A DNA stretch of 64,000 nt. Source: Muricea muricata (Eukaryota; Cnidaria; Anthozoa; Malacalcyonacea; Plexauridae). The stretch lies in the NCBI GenBank assembly GCA_963855995.1, contig OY979721.1, forward strand, positions 3,348,001 through 3,412,000. Direction: 5' to 3'. Below are positions 1 to 11,935 of the stretch, piece after piece. The notes below the pieces were generated by a model. The model made no database searches. It worked only from the letters and a program-made list of their open reading frames with translations, and was not told the origin of the DNA. Numbering within the stretch: position 1 is the stretch's first letter; each line of letters starts with the position of its first letter. The translations under genes were made by a program, and so were the position numbers.

Positions 1-199
1 GAAACAGGCACTTTTATTTATTTATTTTCAATTCTGCCTCGTCGTTGACAGCCTTAGTTAATTAACCGTCATCCTTTGGTTACTGATATTTTACAATTGC
101 AATCATGCAAACTATGAAGATTCGCAAACCCGAGTACCTGGAGCAAACCTACGACTGTCGGCAGGGCGTTGACTATCTTCTCACATAGTGTGTCACAAG

Positions 200-262
200 C
201 TTGAAGTGGGGATTGAACCTACGATCTCATAGGTGACAGGAGCTTGTCCTGACGATCGTGTC
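200..262 (-). repeat. possible tRNA-derived SINE fragment
   Basis: Read on the minus strand, this stretch contains GGTTCAATCCC, close to a Pol III B box, in a tRNA-arm-like context. No convincing A box, poly-A tail or target duplication was seen. It could be a decayed SINE or chance. The rest of 1-700 shows no gene. Confidence 0.25.
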
Positions 263-698
263 ACTTGGTTATTACTGCATAGGATCAAACAATCCTACAC
301 GAGAGGTTAAATTCCTTGGGCTTGGCTTGTGTCTCACTGTAATTATTACGTAAAACAATTACTAAATAGTATCCTGGACAGGATAGCGTTATCCATGTAC
401 CTGACATGTTTAGCCGATGTCCAGTTTTACCCATCGCAGCATCCGACACACGTGCATGTATGACGCTTAATTACTCTCTTATTTTTTCTTACAAGTTATT
501 TACGTAATCAAAAGGTTTAATCCAGATTCAGGAAATTGTGGGCATTCTTGGGCGCCCGTTTTAGTCTTCTGACTTACGCGGTCAAGTACTTTTTTATCTA
601 CTCGACGTAAATAAAATATATCCTCTCCACGATAAAGCAATGAGAAATATTAGAGGAAAACGCATAAATGGATTTGATCCCGAACGTTAGAGGACTGA

Positions 699-747
699 CT
701 TGGTCAATCGAAGACATTCCCTCCGAGAATTTATTCGATTGACCAAG
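699..747. repeat. short perfect hairpin
   Basis: CTTGGTCAATCGAA and its exact reverse complement are separated by about 21 bases. No gene is seen around it. It may be a small structural motif or the core of a degraded fold-back element. Confidence 0.5.
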
Positions 748-890
748 GGTTTTAGCGACTTGGGAGTTTTGTCCATCGACTATCCTCTGTGACGAGCAAC
801 GCATATTATATTTACTTAGTACTTATTAAGGTAGTTGCTTATCCTGTAAACAGTTTTCTAAAAAATCGTAATTGTTTATTTTTTCAAAAG

Positions 891-1121
891 ATGCTAACAG
901 GGAAAGTGAATACACCAGTAACCAGCCAATTACAGAACAAGATTGGAAAAATTGATATCGACCTAAGAAGTGATTCACTAGCCTTGTCGATCAGAAGATA
1001 TCAAGATGCAAATACTATCACAATGTACGATTTGTCCGAATTATTACAATCAAATTTTCGTTTAGTTCGCAATATCCTGAAATATTTTGTAACATTTATT
1101 TTCTCCTCTTATGATCTTTGA
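891..1121 (+). other. exon-like open frame, unknown
   Basis: An open frame starts at an ATG directly after TTTTTTCAAAAG, which resembles a splice acceptor, and continues for about 76 codons. The composition looks more protein-like than the surroundings (MLTGKVNTPVTSQ near the start). I recognise no domain and no partner exon. It may be an orphan exon, a transposon relic or chance. Confidence 0.2.
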
Positions 1122-1297
1122 CGGGATATGAGTGTACCTACTGGACCGACGTGATGTTCTACCAAGAAAGAGTTCTAACCAGATGAAACCATAAACAGCA
1201 TGATGAAACCATAAACAGCATGATGAAACGAGACCAATCGAAGCGAGGACAATCCAAAGAAAGATTGAAAGTAAGTTGCTTCCATTTTCTTTGCCAG

Positions 1298-2313
1298 TTA
1301 CCCATATTTATCCATAGGGAAGATATCCATATATTCAGAGAAATAAACTGCCTGACAAAATTATTTTCAAACTACCCCCCCCCCCCACACACACACAATG
1401 GCACATGGTCCGCCTATGGTTCTACATTGAATTATTTGCTTCGTGAATCTATGCCAAATGAAATGGATATGGTAATAGGCAGTAACATATCGAACTTACG
1501 TTGTCAGTGACGTCAATGTAGTCAAAAGCTCACAAAAACACACGACATTTCAGTGCCTGAAATGATATAAACAGAATTCGACGTTTCGAGCGAAGGCTCC
1601 TCGTCAGGAAGTTTGTACTTTTAGTGACGTCACAAGTCAAGGTTAGCTACGTAAGACCACAACCAAACAACAAGTAGATGCTTAAAATGTTGGCAATGAA
1701 TATGATGTTGAAAATAGACACGAAAAGATAATTTCTCGCCCTGCTTGTGACGTAACATGCATATCCAAAATAAGCCAAGATGGCGGATGGACTATGTACG
1801 ATGATTTTACAAAGTGTATAGTAGTTTTCTAGGTAATCCTAAAACAATTTCGGTTCTTTCGCAATTTATCGCCATATTCCTTAACGATCATTGTGCTCGT
1901 GAAATTTAAGCTTAACATACACATAACTTCTTTAAATGCATCCACCATACATTTGTCGATATTTTCCCTAATGGAAATATTTTTGTTTTAACAAAGGACG
2001 TAAAAGGTGGCAACGAATAAACTATAGAGAATACACGAATACAAGCCCAACATTCAAGGTTAAAAAATGTAAGTTGATAGTAACACTATTTTGGTCAAAA
2101 TTTAATGATTATTTTAAGCGATTCAAATCCCATATTTTTCGTTAAAGTTTAATTTCTTAGAAATGCCTTGCAATGCGGCAGATAGATGCTACTTTTGTGC
2201 GTGTGTGTGTGTGTGTGGGGGGGGGGTAGTTTGAAAATAATTTCGTCAGGCAGTTTATTTCTCTGAATATATTTAAACATGAAACGTTCTTCCCCATGGA
2301 TAAATATGGGTAA
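1298..2313. repeat. inverted repeat with about 100-bp arms
   Basis: The segment 1298-1397 (ending in a C run and a CA repeat) is repeated in reverse complement at 2201-2313 (TG repeat, G run, then the same sequence) with small differences. The roughly 800 bases between them include the hammerhead-like motif. This looks like a fold-back or composite non-autonomous element. No open frame inside is convincing. Confidence 0.65.
1571..1613 (-). ncRNA. hammerhead ribozyme-like motif (Penelope type)
   Basis: On the minus strand the core CTGACGA (1601-1607) is followed by a stem II of GAGC paired with GCTC around a CTTC loop, then GAAA (1584-1587), ACGTC and GAATTC. CUGANGA and GAAA are the invariant hammerhead core. 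The sequence just before the core ends TTC and can pair with GAA after the cleavage-site GTC, giving a short stem I. Short stem III is known in hammerheads of Penelope-like elements. No Penelope reverse transcriptase is seen nearby, so this is probably a terminal relic. Confidence 0.5.
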
Positions 2314-2331
2314 AATATTGTTGAACACATC

Positions 2332-2582
2332 GATCTGTATAATACTGGATCACGCATACAGTGACATCCATTGAAGTCAGAATTTGGAGTACCAAGATGG
2401 CGGACAATCAGCATTTTCAATAGATAAATGAACTTCCTTATTTTAAGGAAATTTACGGAAATTGAAAACGCTGCTTAAAAGCTTACTCTTACACCCGCAA
2501 AGAACACTGGGCCTGGAGTACCAATATGGTGTGATGACTTCAAAATTTAATTTTGAATGCGTGATCCAGTATTATACAGATC
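2332..2582. repeat. inverted repeat with 26-bp arms
   Basis: GATCTGTATAATACTGGATC and the following six bases at 2332-2357 recur as a perfect reverse complement at 2557-2582. Weaker pairing continues inward (accaagatgg against ccaatatggt). It is a MITE-like fold-back next to the larger inverted repeat. Confidence 0.6.
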
Positions 2583-2615
2583 AATGGTTGAACAGCAAGG
2601 CGTAGGGTCGTGACG

Positions 2616-2672
2616 ATGAACTCTTTATTAAACTGGAACGATAACTTGGTCGCCATCTTTGAAGCTAAATTA
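2616..2672 (+). repeat. fragment of hAT non-autonomous family
   Basis: This stretch contains ACTGGAACGATAACTTGG followed by tCGCCATCTTTGAAGC, matching the left end of the complete 929-bp element at 33706-34634. Only one end is recognisable here, so it is a truncated copy. Confidence 0.5.
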
Positions 2673-2759
2673 ACTTTCAAGTACCAGTTCTTTTCCATTG
2701 CTTCTGTCGGCGCGGTTGATACCACGAATGTACCGACATTTGATGTCTTCACTTAGACA

Positions 2760-3424
2760 TAAAAGTAATGCTATGATGGCTCATGAGCTTCTGATGTTCT
2801 TAAATTTCCATGCAGACTTTTAAAAAAAGGGGAAATTGCTTGGGAAAGTGGTGCTAAAACTCTTAATAAAAATCATGGTCGTTGAAATGGATGTTTCACC
2901 CAAATATTGCGATTTATACTTGGAGTTATTGTTCCAGTATTTATTGAGTTCACTGGTTGGTGTATGTAAAAACGCATTAAAAACTCGTCAGTCTCGAGTG
3001 GCAAATAAGTCCTGTACATGCCTCTATAACAGTAATTATTCGAGAACAGTAATTATGCAGAATACAAAAACTGATTGTCACGCAAATTATATAAAGATTT
3101 TTATATGGAGATTTTTATATAAAGATTTTCATATAAAGATTTGGAATTGCAAGTAACTTAATTGGCTTCAAAAACGACCCATTTTATACCCATCTTGTCA
3201 TTGTGCTCACGAAAGAATTTCGAACATAAGTGTTGTGAAAGCCGAGGAAATCGAAGTATATGTTTTGTGAAAATCTACGGCTACAGAGAAAGACTCCTTT
3301 ACGGCTATAATTTCCTTGGTGTTTTGCTAATGCATTAACCACGCTTCACCTTAATAAATCAGAAAGTTACTTCTAACTTTCAATTGTAAATGTTTGAATG
3401 CATGTTAACGAATAATTGGCATGA
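2760..3424. other. no gene seen
   Basis: AT-rich sequence with short open frames only. A local triplication of a TATAAAGATTTT-like unit lies near 3090-3145. Nothing else is supportable. Confidence 0.5.
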
Positions 3425-3812
3425 ATGGACCATTCCCCAATTAGACAAACTTTTAAATTCGAAAACAATTTTAGCACAGTAGGAAAGAGCTTCCTAACTT
3501 TAGTGAAATTGTGAAGTTTGGTTGTAAAATATTGTAAAATGTCGAAAATATAGTAATGTAAAGATTGCGAATTTAGTATACTTTTGTATTACGCGGGAAA
3601 AAGCGTTACCACATTTCCACATAGTGGTAACGCTTTTCCGTTCGTAATACAAAACTATACAAAATTCGCAAACTTTACAGGACTATATTTTCGACATTTT
3701 ACAATATTTTGCAACCAAACTTGACAATTTCACTAAATTTAGGACGCTCTTTCCAACTGCGCTAAAATTGTTTTCGAATATAAAAGTTTGTCGAATTGGG
3801 GAACGGTCCATT
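3425..3812. repeat. long palindrome, about 188-bp arms
   Basis: The left arm 3425-3612 and right arm 3624-3812 are reverse complements with scattered differences and an 11-base spacer. The outer ends read AATGGACC and GGTCCATT; the centre is GTTACCAC against GTGGTAAC. No open frame lies inside. It is a fold-back type element of unknown family and should form a strong hairpin when single stranded. Confidence 0.85.
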
Positions 3813-4672
3813 GCTTAACTGCATATTAACAGAGCAGTATTTTTGTCTGCTGTTCAAAATCAGCCACATGAATACAAGACGTTTGTGTTAAAAGTATTTT
3901 ATAATATAATCGCTATTATCATCTAACGGATACGATTCTTCCATTTCCAAAGGTGATAAGGTGTGAAGAAACTCAAGAGAATATATGAGAATGAACGATC
4001 CCAGATGACATTGAGCACAAGACAATAACAATCCACAAGAATGAGAAGACGCGACATTGTATTAGAAAGTAGTGGTAATTCACAAGTTAGTAGTAAACAA
4101 GAGACTTGTTATTTAGAAATCAAAGAGGATTTAAGTAATTTTTGTCTTTCTCGTTGAAAACAAATCCTTGTTTCTCGTTCAGAAAAAAGAAAAAGCAGCA
4201 AATTGGTTACAAAATTAAGACAAGTTTACACAGGAAATCTTTAAAAAGATGACAAAAAAGACTTAAAATTTGTGCCAATTCCCATGGGAATATACTATTT
4301 CATTGTTTCTTACTTAACTTCATTGAAACATGTAAAACAATTAGTAATATTGATTACATTTTTAAGCATTTTAAATTCCCAAGGGAATACAACATGCTAT
4401 GTTTCCATGGTATTATTTAAATTCATGGTGGAGACTTGACACTATAATGAGAATCCTCTTTGATTAATAATATGACAAGTATCTTGGTGCTTTCGGGTTT
4501 GTTTTGGTAAGCAGAAACAATGGAACAATTAAGCCAGTGTTTGTGTACACTAAGGCAAATTACGGAAGTGGTTTGAGAGCAGCTGCCACGTACCATGCAA
4601 ATCAAGGCGTTTCGGTTGAATAAGTATGAGAATTGCGAAGTTTTTAAAATATTTCAATGCTTTTGAACTATA
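3813..4672. other. no gene seen
   Basis: AT-rich, no convincing coding frame. Several short imperfect palindromes of the CCCATGGG type (for example near 4280 and 4380) are visible. Confidence 0.5.
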
Positions 4673-5043
4673 CAGGGTGTCCCAAAAAACCCCAAAAACT
4701 ATTGAAAATGATCTATTGTTAGAATTTCAATGCCTAGCACTAAAATGAACCCACGAGTGGATAAACTATTGACATAACCGTCATAATTAATAGTAATACT
4801 CAGTGTTAACCATTTTTATGCCAGACAAAAAAACTAAACCTACGAGTGCATATTAAAAATGCAATCAAATTTTATATGCATGGTTATTTTAGCATATTCA
4901 ATTTGGTATTTATCAATATTCCCATGAGCAAAACAAACGTACTTTACACAGATATTTTAATTTTTTTACAAGTGCTAGGGCATTCAAATGTTAACAATAG
5001 GTGATTTCAATAGTTTTTGGGTTTTTTCATATGGGACACCCTG
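4673..5043. mobile_element. mariner-type MITE, copy 1
   Basis: A 371-bp element with TIRs starting CAGGGTGTCCCA, flanked by TA on both sides (4671-4672 and 5044-5045), as expected of Tc1/mariner. Subterminal TTTTTGGGTTTTTT also mirrors the other end. There is no transposase. A second copy in the opposite orientation is at 40406-40770. Confidence 0.9.
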
Positions 5044-6058
5044 TATAGACTGCTGTACTAACTATAGGACACTGATTTACATTCCTATAGATGAGTCTTA
5101 ATGAACAAAACAACTTGAGTTGTGTTTCACTTTAAAAATGCTTTTTATCTATCATAATTCTCATGCTTATTTGATCCAGACTTCGATTTTGGTAAGTATC
5201 AGGTTCAAATTTACTTCGGATCAGTAAACACAACGAAAAGCCCATGCCCTTTCAGCTAAGGATTTATGTTTTGCATGAAACTCAATCCAAAACTCAGTCT
5301 AAGTGGGTTTAAGTAGCTAGAGATAACGTAATTTATCTTTTTATGTTGATTTTTTTGTTTATAAAGTAATTTATTAGTTAAATGTATGGACTGTGAGGGT
5401 GTGAGCCGTGTTTAAGTTGCATGGGGTTAGGTTTATTAAAGGAATTAAAATTTTTGAAAGTATGCTTAAAAAATCTACCGTTAGTTCTAACAAAACGGCT
5501 AGGAATAAGTTCTCAACATTTGATTGCTGTAGTATTAATGTATGCTGTGCTAAAATATTAGGGTAAAAAATGCGAGTTAAGTTTTATACTTAGTATAAAG
5601 CCAAGTAGACAGCTCACCTGTTTTTCTATACGACTTTTGATGTTTGTCCATTCGACTTTTCATGTTTCCTAAAGTATTCGAATAAATTACATTTGAAATG
5701 CATACTTTACTAAAATTTTAGTTCTTTTAATTTTCGGATTTGGGTGGCAGTCAGGGTGGTGCATGCGGATTTATCAGCTGTGAGTGACTGTGCGATGGTG
5801 AGGAAAGTGAAGGTAACGAATGGAGTGCAGGAGCTTAGGACTGAGGAAGACAGCTTAGAACTGAGGCAGGTAGGCAGTTGGTAGGATCAGCGGGGGGCAC
5901 TTGTCATTTTGGCTTGGGAATCAAATTTGCATGCTAAGTACTTAAGTCACTAACGTTTGTTGTTTCGATTTGTTAGGTATGCGCGGCTGCTCTCTAGAGA
6001 AGATCAACTTAGCAATTTGCATTCGCATTTGCAAGGTTGGTCTTCTCTTCGCCCCGCG
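5044..6058. other. no gene assigned
   Basis: Mostly AT-rich. A GC-richer patch at about 5745-5870 has an open plus-strand frame (MVRKVKVTNGVQELRTEED) ending at CAG before GTAGGC, which looks like an exon fragment. I cannot identify it. A small imperfect hairpin lies at 5997-6046. Confidence 0.3.
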
Positions 6059-6176
6059 CTACCCCGGCCAGTTCTCCGAGTGCTACTTCCACTGTAAATA
6101 GGTAGAGGTATTTGTACTATATGTATAAGTACTTCTACTTAGGTGGAAGTAGCACTTGGGGAGCTGGCTGGGGTAG
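6059..6176. repeat. imperfect hairpin repeat
   Basis: CTACCCCGGCCAGTTCTCCG at the left is matched by the reverse complement of GGGGAGCTGGCTGGGGTAG at the right, and the inner GTGCTACTTCCAC pairs with GTGGAAGTAGCAC. It is probably a small fold-back MITE. Confidence 0.65.
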
Positions 6177-9100
6177 GGGGATTTTTTTTATTCAATTTCT
6201 CAATTCCCATGGGAATTGAATTTTTAATTAAAAGGGTTCACGTGCAAATTTTGTAAAAAATTTATTGAAAGGGACTTTTGTAAAAATTACAGTTTGAATA
6301 ACAATAAAAAGAGATTAACTACCACAAATTGTACTTATTCAAATAACAATAGAAGAAAACAGAACATGGCTGAAAGAGGACAATAAACATTGCGCTTAAC
6401 GTAATGAACGCAAGTGATTTAACACAAGCGAACGGACACAAGTGAAAAGGCAATGTTGGAAAGAGCTTGGTCTTTTCAAGATAAATTTTATACTTCAAGA
6501 TAAATCATCACAAAACAACTGACAGAGAACTCTAAAACATAACACCAAGTTGTTTCATAATCATAAAGAAATATATGGCTCAACGATATAATAAACTAAA
6601 GAAATGGAAACAAGAACACTCATTTCCCTCTTTGTCAACGTTATGATATAGAGATTTTTTTATAGATGAACCTTGCGATAAAATTGACAGTAATTTTTAT
6701 TTTTACCGAAATATATTTAGTTTTTGGCAGCTGAGCAAAACGGACCAGACAGGTTGAAGGACGAAAATACACAAACTCTATTGAGCTGAATTAGTAATTC
6801 CTTTAAATATCTCTAAATTGGCCTTAACATTTTGTAATATCTTTTCCAATTTACTTAATAAAACATCCTACGAAAAGCATCTCTTTTTTCGTCTATTTGA
6901 AAAATGTAATCATTTCTATCTTATAAGCCATATATTTCACGTTGCTTTTTTAACCTGACAAGACGCATTTATTTATTCGTGATAAAACCAAATTTATAAC
7001 TAAAAGTTTAAAAATGTAACGGTACAAAAATTCCAAAGTTTTTGACATTTTTTATCAAAATCTATGTATTTTTCTATAATTTTAATTTCAAAACCTGACT
7101 CATCAACAGCTGAACTGTTTATTTCGAAAGAACACAACACAGCACTAATTCCAATATAATCCTAATAATTTCCTTTCAACTCTAACAATTTTTAAAAAAC
7201 TGGACGTTTTTTACGAGAAGCGATCAAACAAACCTAGTAGAAACAAAATGCATAGAGCATTTGAATGTCTGTAAAGCAGGAGGCTTAAAAAACAATGAAT
7301 TTTGGTTAAAATATTCTTGTCAGGTTAAAAATATCTTTAAAGCACAAACTTTATCTTTACTTACTTGTTGAAAAGACCATGTTCAAAAGCCATTGTACCT
7401 GTTTTCTTATATTATTATCATAATCACAAAGAGGAACTATTTAAATATATATTTGAACTGAAGCTGAGGAAATCAAACAAACTACACTTTACTGCTCGTT
7501 TGTTTCTAACTCTTGCATTAAGTGTAAATTTTAGAACTGCTACACACATGTATAAAACATATTTTCACTGAGGAATTCCTTAAATTTTCAAGAGTTATTT
7601 TCTTGTAACTTCATTAAAATCATTTTGTCATCTGGTTTTGGTTGTCTTCCTATACAACAATAATCACTTTTTAAATTCAGCTCACAGTAGCTATTCCACT
7701 ATTGGGAGTAGTTTTGATGCTTCAGTTCAGTTATATTCAAACCAGTTCCACTTTGTAATGCTGCAAAGCTCAGTTTATACTACGACATTACTTGACCTCA
7801 ATTGTTTGTTCTAAGGTTGAAGAAGTTACTATTGAAAATCACAAACAACTTAAAGGTCACACAATTAAAACAAAAACAGTTGAATTTTTGCCTTAAGGTT
7901 GTGGGGGTTTTAGATACCCTAACTGTGATTAGTAAGCAGATGGCAGTAATCGTACATACTTTTTTTTTGCGCAATTTAAGTGAAGCCCCCAAATGGATGC
8001 TGACAAAATGTTTGGGATTTCAAAAAACTACTTGAGACCTTTGCTGATTTAGTGTTTTGAGTACATATGCATTAGACTGAAAATAGAATTCATGAATTCT
8101 GGGTTGTCAAGATGTGACTCACTAACACATACCTTCCATGCATGAGTAAGTCACTCATGGTGTTAGACTTCTAAGAAAGTCTACATGTTAACCAAGAGGC
8201 AAGAATAAAATGTCATATAATTTGGGGATGATCTAAAGTTACTTTTTTAAAATAATTGATGTGAAAAGCACAGTGAGCTTGCATAGCCAATTCATATTGT
8301 GATTTTCAAGGAATACTTCAAACCTTAAACAAACATTGAAAGTCAACTTAAACATGAGAAGATTGAGATAGTAAATCAGAAAATCAATTTATTCTGTATT
8401 TTGATGAAAAGGTTCAAATACAAACTATGCTTATCCATCAATGAGAATTCCCAATTATTTTGATGATTTTTAATGAAAATCAAACTAATCAACATTTTAG
8501 CTATTTACATGCATGTTTCAGATCTTTTGATTTCTTACACAACTTCCTCAATCTCCCCAGTGTTAGAAAGCTAAATAATAATAAAAAACTGTTGTGTTTT
8601 GTCATTAACAATGCTAAAATGTCAAGGAAGCCAAACAAACTGTGTGTTCAAAATGCAAAACAACACAACAACTTTTCAAAACACAAACACTTTATCATTA
8701 TTTGGCTTAATAGAAATTAAAATTAAAACACTTAACTGCTTGTTGTGATCTGTGACAAGGTAAAAATCTACCAATTAACTAGGCAATAAATTAGGCAATA
8801 CTAATAAAAAAATGTAAAATATTAAATTGTGAAATTTTAAAGATAAAATTCCAATGCCACAGCTCATTTTCTGCTAAATTCCAAATTTCAGACAGGAATT
8901 TGACAATTCTAACTCAATAATATCTTTTGAGAATTCCATGTTTCTTTTGTGACTTCACTGATATGCAGTTATTTTCCATGAATTTGCCGCTAATTGGTAA
9001 ATTTGAAAACTTGGCAATACAGAAAGCAACTGGTCACAAGCAAGCCTATAACAATTTTGTAATTAAAAAAGACAAGAAAATATCAAGACCTTTTTGTATA

Positions 9101-10190
9101 CTTTCCAGCATCGACAGTGTTTCTTCATTTTTGTGATTGGCAAGATGTCAGTCAACAATTTGAAGCATTCTTGGAACTGGCAATATACATCTAGAAAATA
9201 TTCAAGATTGAATGCTGCGGATATTTCTCAAGCAAAATGACTGTTGTGGTTTTTAAATTATCAATATCAGCCTGAAAATGCTGAAAAGGGTTTTTGAGAC
9301 CTTAGAAATATAAAAAATTGGGGGGATTCACCCCCCAGTAATCTCATGCATTTGGCACTTGTTCTGTCCCACACAGTTTCATTACCCTGGCCACACCACT
9401 GGGCCATGGATAAATGGATGTTGCCCCCAAATCATAGACTAGCTTGTTCTGCAATTGCTTCAACTCACTCACTCACTCCCCCCCCCCCCCCACCCACTTG
9501 ACCAGACCATTTGAATAGATTTTAGCAAAAAAGTCAGTTTTCATCCCAATTGCATGTTCCGAGCTAAACACCCTCCTCCCATCGTGTAAAAAGTCTGCAA
9601 GCAGTGGATAAACCTTTTGTCGACAGTTCCTCAGCATGTTTTGTTAGGCTTTTGCTATGCCTATATAGGTTTTCACACCTAACTGCTATTTCCTGGGTTC
9701 TAAGCCAAACTTTTACAACACAATTTAGCTGTGGATAACACAAACTTTACGTTACTCCACAATCGCCTTCATTCCATACTGAAATTGATTGCCACGCTTG
9801 GAAAGCACAAACTTTATACTACAATGTTATTCTTGATTCCAATCCGAATTCATAAAAATTGATCTCTATGAGCAAGGATTCTAGATAGTATACTACAAAT
9901 CACATAGAAAGGAAAGCATATTACCTATGACAAAGTTAGCATCGAAAAAACCCAGACAGATGTTGATCTTGATCTTTTCGCCGTCGTGGACAGTAAAAAT
10001 TTTTTGAAAAAGTTCGAAAAACCTCCGACCACCGTCGGAAACCGATGCTACTTCCGACTTTCGGTCGACAAATCCCGAGCAAGTCTCAAATAACCTGCGC
10101 AAATACCCCAATTATTATTTATTGAAAATATTTTGGGAGTTTTGATTGGTTAAGAGCTAAAGGTAAAATCGTCATATCCGCTTGGTAGTT
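6177..10190. other. long gene-poor AT-rich stretch
   Basis: No coding region that I can defend. There is a C run at 9479-9490 and a GGGGGATTCACCCCCC hairpin near 9323. A GC-richer minus-strand open segment at about 9920-10110 ends at a possible donor (TCATAG before GTAATA) and might be a first exon, but no partner was found. Confidence 0.45.
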
Positions 10191-10212
10191 ACCCAAATTT
10201 GGGGTTAAAAAT

Positions 10213-10291
10213 AAATATACGACATTATGACTCATTTCGTCGTATATTGAAAACAAATATACGACATTATGACTCATTTCGTCGTATATTG
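10213..10291. repeat. tandem pair of small hairpins
   Basis: A unit of about 38 bp occurs twice head to tail. Each unit carries AATATACGAC at one side and GTCGTATATT at the other, so each can fold by itself. This is seen directly; no function is assigned. Confidence 0.7.
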
Positions 10292-10464
10292 ACTGACCTT
10301 GTAATCTGATAATTGTTTTAAGAATATTTTTTTCGTAGTCTGATTGGCTTATTAAAGTTTCCGAACAATTTCATGCTGTTCCATTATTAGCAGCTTGTGT
10401 CGTCTTACTTAATTACAAAGCCAGCGTTTAAACCGAGTTTAAAATATTTTCAAAAAATAATAAA

Positions 10465-10594
10465 ACAATTATTGAACTCGGTTCTCGCAGGATATGAGGA
10501 ATTATTAAGACCTCGGTTTGTGTTATCTAACAGATAACACAAACCTCTGCCTTAATAATTCCTCATATCCTGCTCGACCTCGTTCAGTAATTGT
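10465..10594. repeat. palindrome, about 64-bp arms
   Basis: Left arm 10465-10528 and right arm 10532-10594 are near reverse complements, with the centre TGTTATCT-aac-AGATAACA. It includes CTCATATCCTG-type sequence in both arms. It is about 690 bp from the UTP14 stop codon. Confidence 0.85.
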
Positions 10595-10790
10595 GTAATG
10601 TTTATGGTTGGTAAAGAATTATAAGTGAAGAGATTCTTACCCATTTAAAATGTCCGCACAAGAGAAGATTTAATGAGTAATAATATGTACATCCTTCATG
10701 AAAACACATAATCTTATTTTTTGATTGAAATGTTTCAAAGACAATAACGATAAGACACAGACATTAGTATGATTTTGTGGAAACACCCCG

Positions 10791-10873
10791 TTTCGATTCG
10801 TAAGCTCGGACCTTCATCAGTGCTAATAATATTAGCACTATTATCTATGAAGATCCGAGCCTACGGATTGAAG
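10791..10873 (-). ncRNA. pair of hammerhead-like cores, opposite orientation
   Basis: Minus strand 10820-10791 reads CTGATGA, then a stem II with GGTCCG against CGAATC (one mismatch), then GAAAC. Plus strand 10845-10873 carries a decayed version, CTATGAAGATCCG...CGGATTGAAG, whose stem is better paired. Between them is the perfect palindrome AGTGCTAATA/TATTAGCACT. The arrangement suggests two Penelope-like termini head to head. Catalytic competence is doubtful because stem I pairing is weak. Confidence 0.4.
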
Positions 10874-10898
10874 GTCCGAGCCTTTGCGACACAAAACA

Positions 10899-11136
10899 GA
10901 GCTTAAGCAAGCGACGTTTTTGTCAACACGGACGGCAGCCGGAAGTGAGTTGCGTCGTTATAGATGGCGAATGATGGCGTCAGCCGTTCTTGTTTGAAAT
11001 CATGAACGTGAAAGTTGACTGACTGCCGTTGTTGATTTCAAATGAGAACGGCTGACGCCATCATTCGCCATCTATAACGACGCAACTCACTTCCGGCTGC
11101 CGTCCGTGTTGACAAAAACGTCGCTTGCTTAAGCTC
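10899..11136. repeat. long palindrome, 104-bp arms
   Basis: Arms 10899-11002 and 11033-11136 are nearly perfect reverse complements around a 30-base loop. The arms are GC-richer than the surroundings and contain CCGGAAGTGA. Ends are GAGCTTAAGC and GCTTAAGCTC. The inner edge lies about 145 bp past the UTP14 stop codon, so a UTP14 transcript could run into it. Confidence 0.9.
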
Positions 11137-11281
11137 ACTAAAAACAAAACCTGGTCAAACGAAACCACAAAAACAATCACGCTACTGTTAATGGCCTAAA
11201 GATTCTCAAAAGTCACAAGATAAACGTTATATTTTCTTTATTGAACACAACCGAAGATTCACGGAAAAACATGCGCACTGA

Positions 11282-11550
11282 CTAGTTGTGAATTACAATA
11301 CCAGAGCCTATTGTTTTAGCACGTCTCTTTTCAACACGATATGATTTACTGCAGTCATCGACACCAGCAGTTTGCTGCATTCCCTTGGCAGATTTGAAAG
11401 GTTCAATTATAGTCCCAGGCAAAGTGACGACATACGAGGTTTCAAGAGCTTTTGGTGCACGGAAGCGGTGTTCCAGTCCTTTCCTAGAGGCACGCGAACA
11501 CTATGCTCCCACTGATCATATGATGTAAAAGGAAACGGTAACTGGCTAAC
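11282..11550 (-). CDS. UTP14: UTP14 terminal exon (frame shifted)
   Basis: A TTTCAG acceptor on the minus strand is followed in phase 0 by VSQLPFPFTSYDQWEHS and, after RVPLGKDWNT, by YVVTLPGTIIEPFKSAK and IVIHN plus TAG. This matches the conserved UTP14 C-terminus (LPYPF...WNT...PG.II.P). The two conserved blocks are in different frames, so one base is missing (or two are extra) between about 11400 and 11445. This could be an assembly error or a real lesion. The exon joins in phase with the donor at 14343. Confidence 0.8.
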
Positions 11551-11610
11551 CTGAAATTGGAGGAACACATTAATTGATATGTAATTTGAGACTTTGCATG
11601 ATGAATTATA

Positions 11611-11783
11611 TTATTTTATATAAGAAATTTGTGGAACACCATGTAATTAAATAGATTTTATTGAAAATATCTAAGCTTTCGGCCCATTTCAGATGGCCTG
11701 AGTCAAATGGGCCGGAAGCTTAGATATTTTCAATAAAATCTATTTAATTACATGGTGTTCCACAAATTTCTTATATAAAATAA
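11611..11783. repeat. palindrome, perfect or nearly perfect 79-bp arms
   Basis: Arms 11611-11689 and 11705-11783 are reverse complements with a 15-base loop, starting TTATTTTATATAAG. It lies in the last UTP14 intron about 60 bp upstream of the terminal exon, so the intron RNA can fold into a long hairpin close to the acceptor. Confidence 0.9.
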
Positions 11784-11935
11784 CATTAATTGATGCTAAC
11801 AATGAAATATAACCACACTTCTAAAACAACAGATACGTTCTCAGATAATGCTACATGATATAAATAATCGTTCTACAGTATAAAGGTCAACTGTCTCGTG
11901 TAATTCGCTCAGAACATGAATTTTATAGTGCAAGT

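Noticed and set aside
6300..9140. Several 60-86 codon open frames
   Set aside because: AT-rich, no domain, no splice context, and compositions like random sequence.
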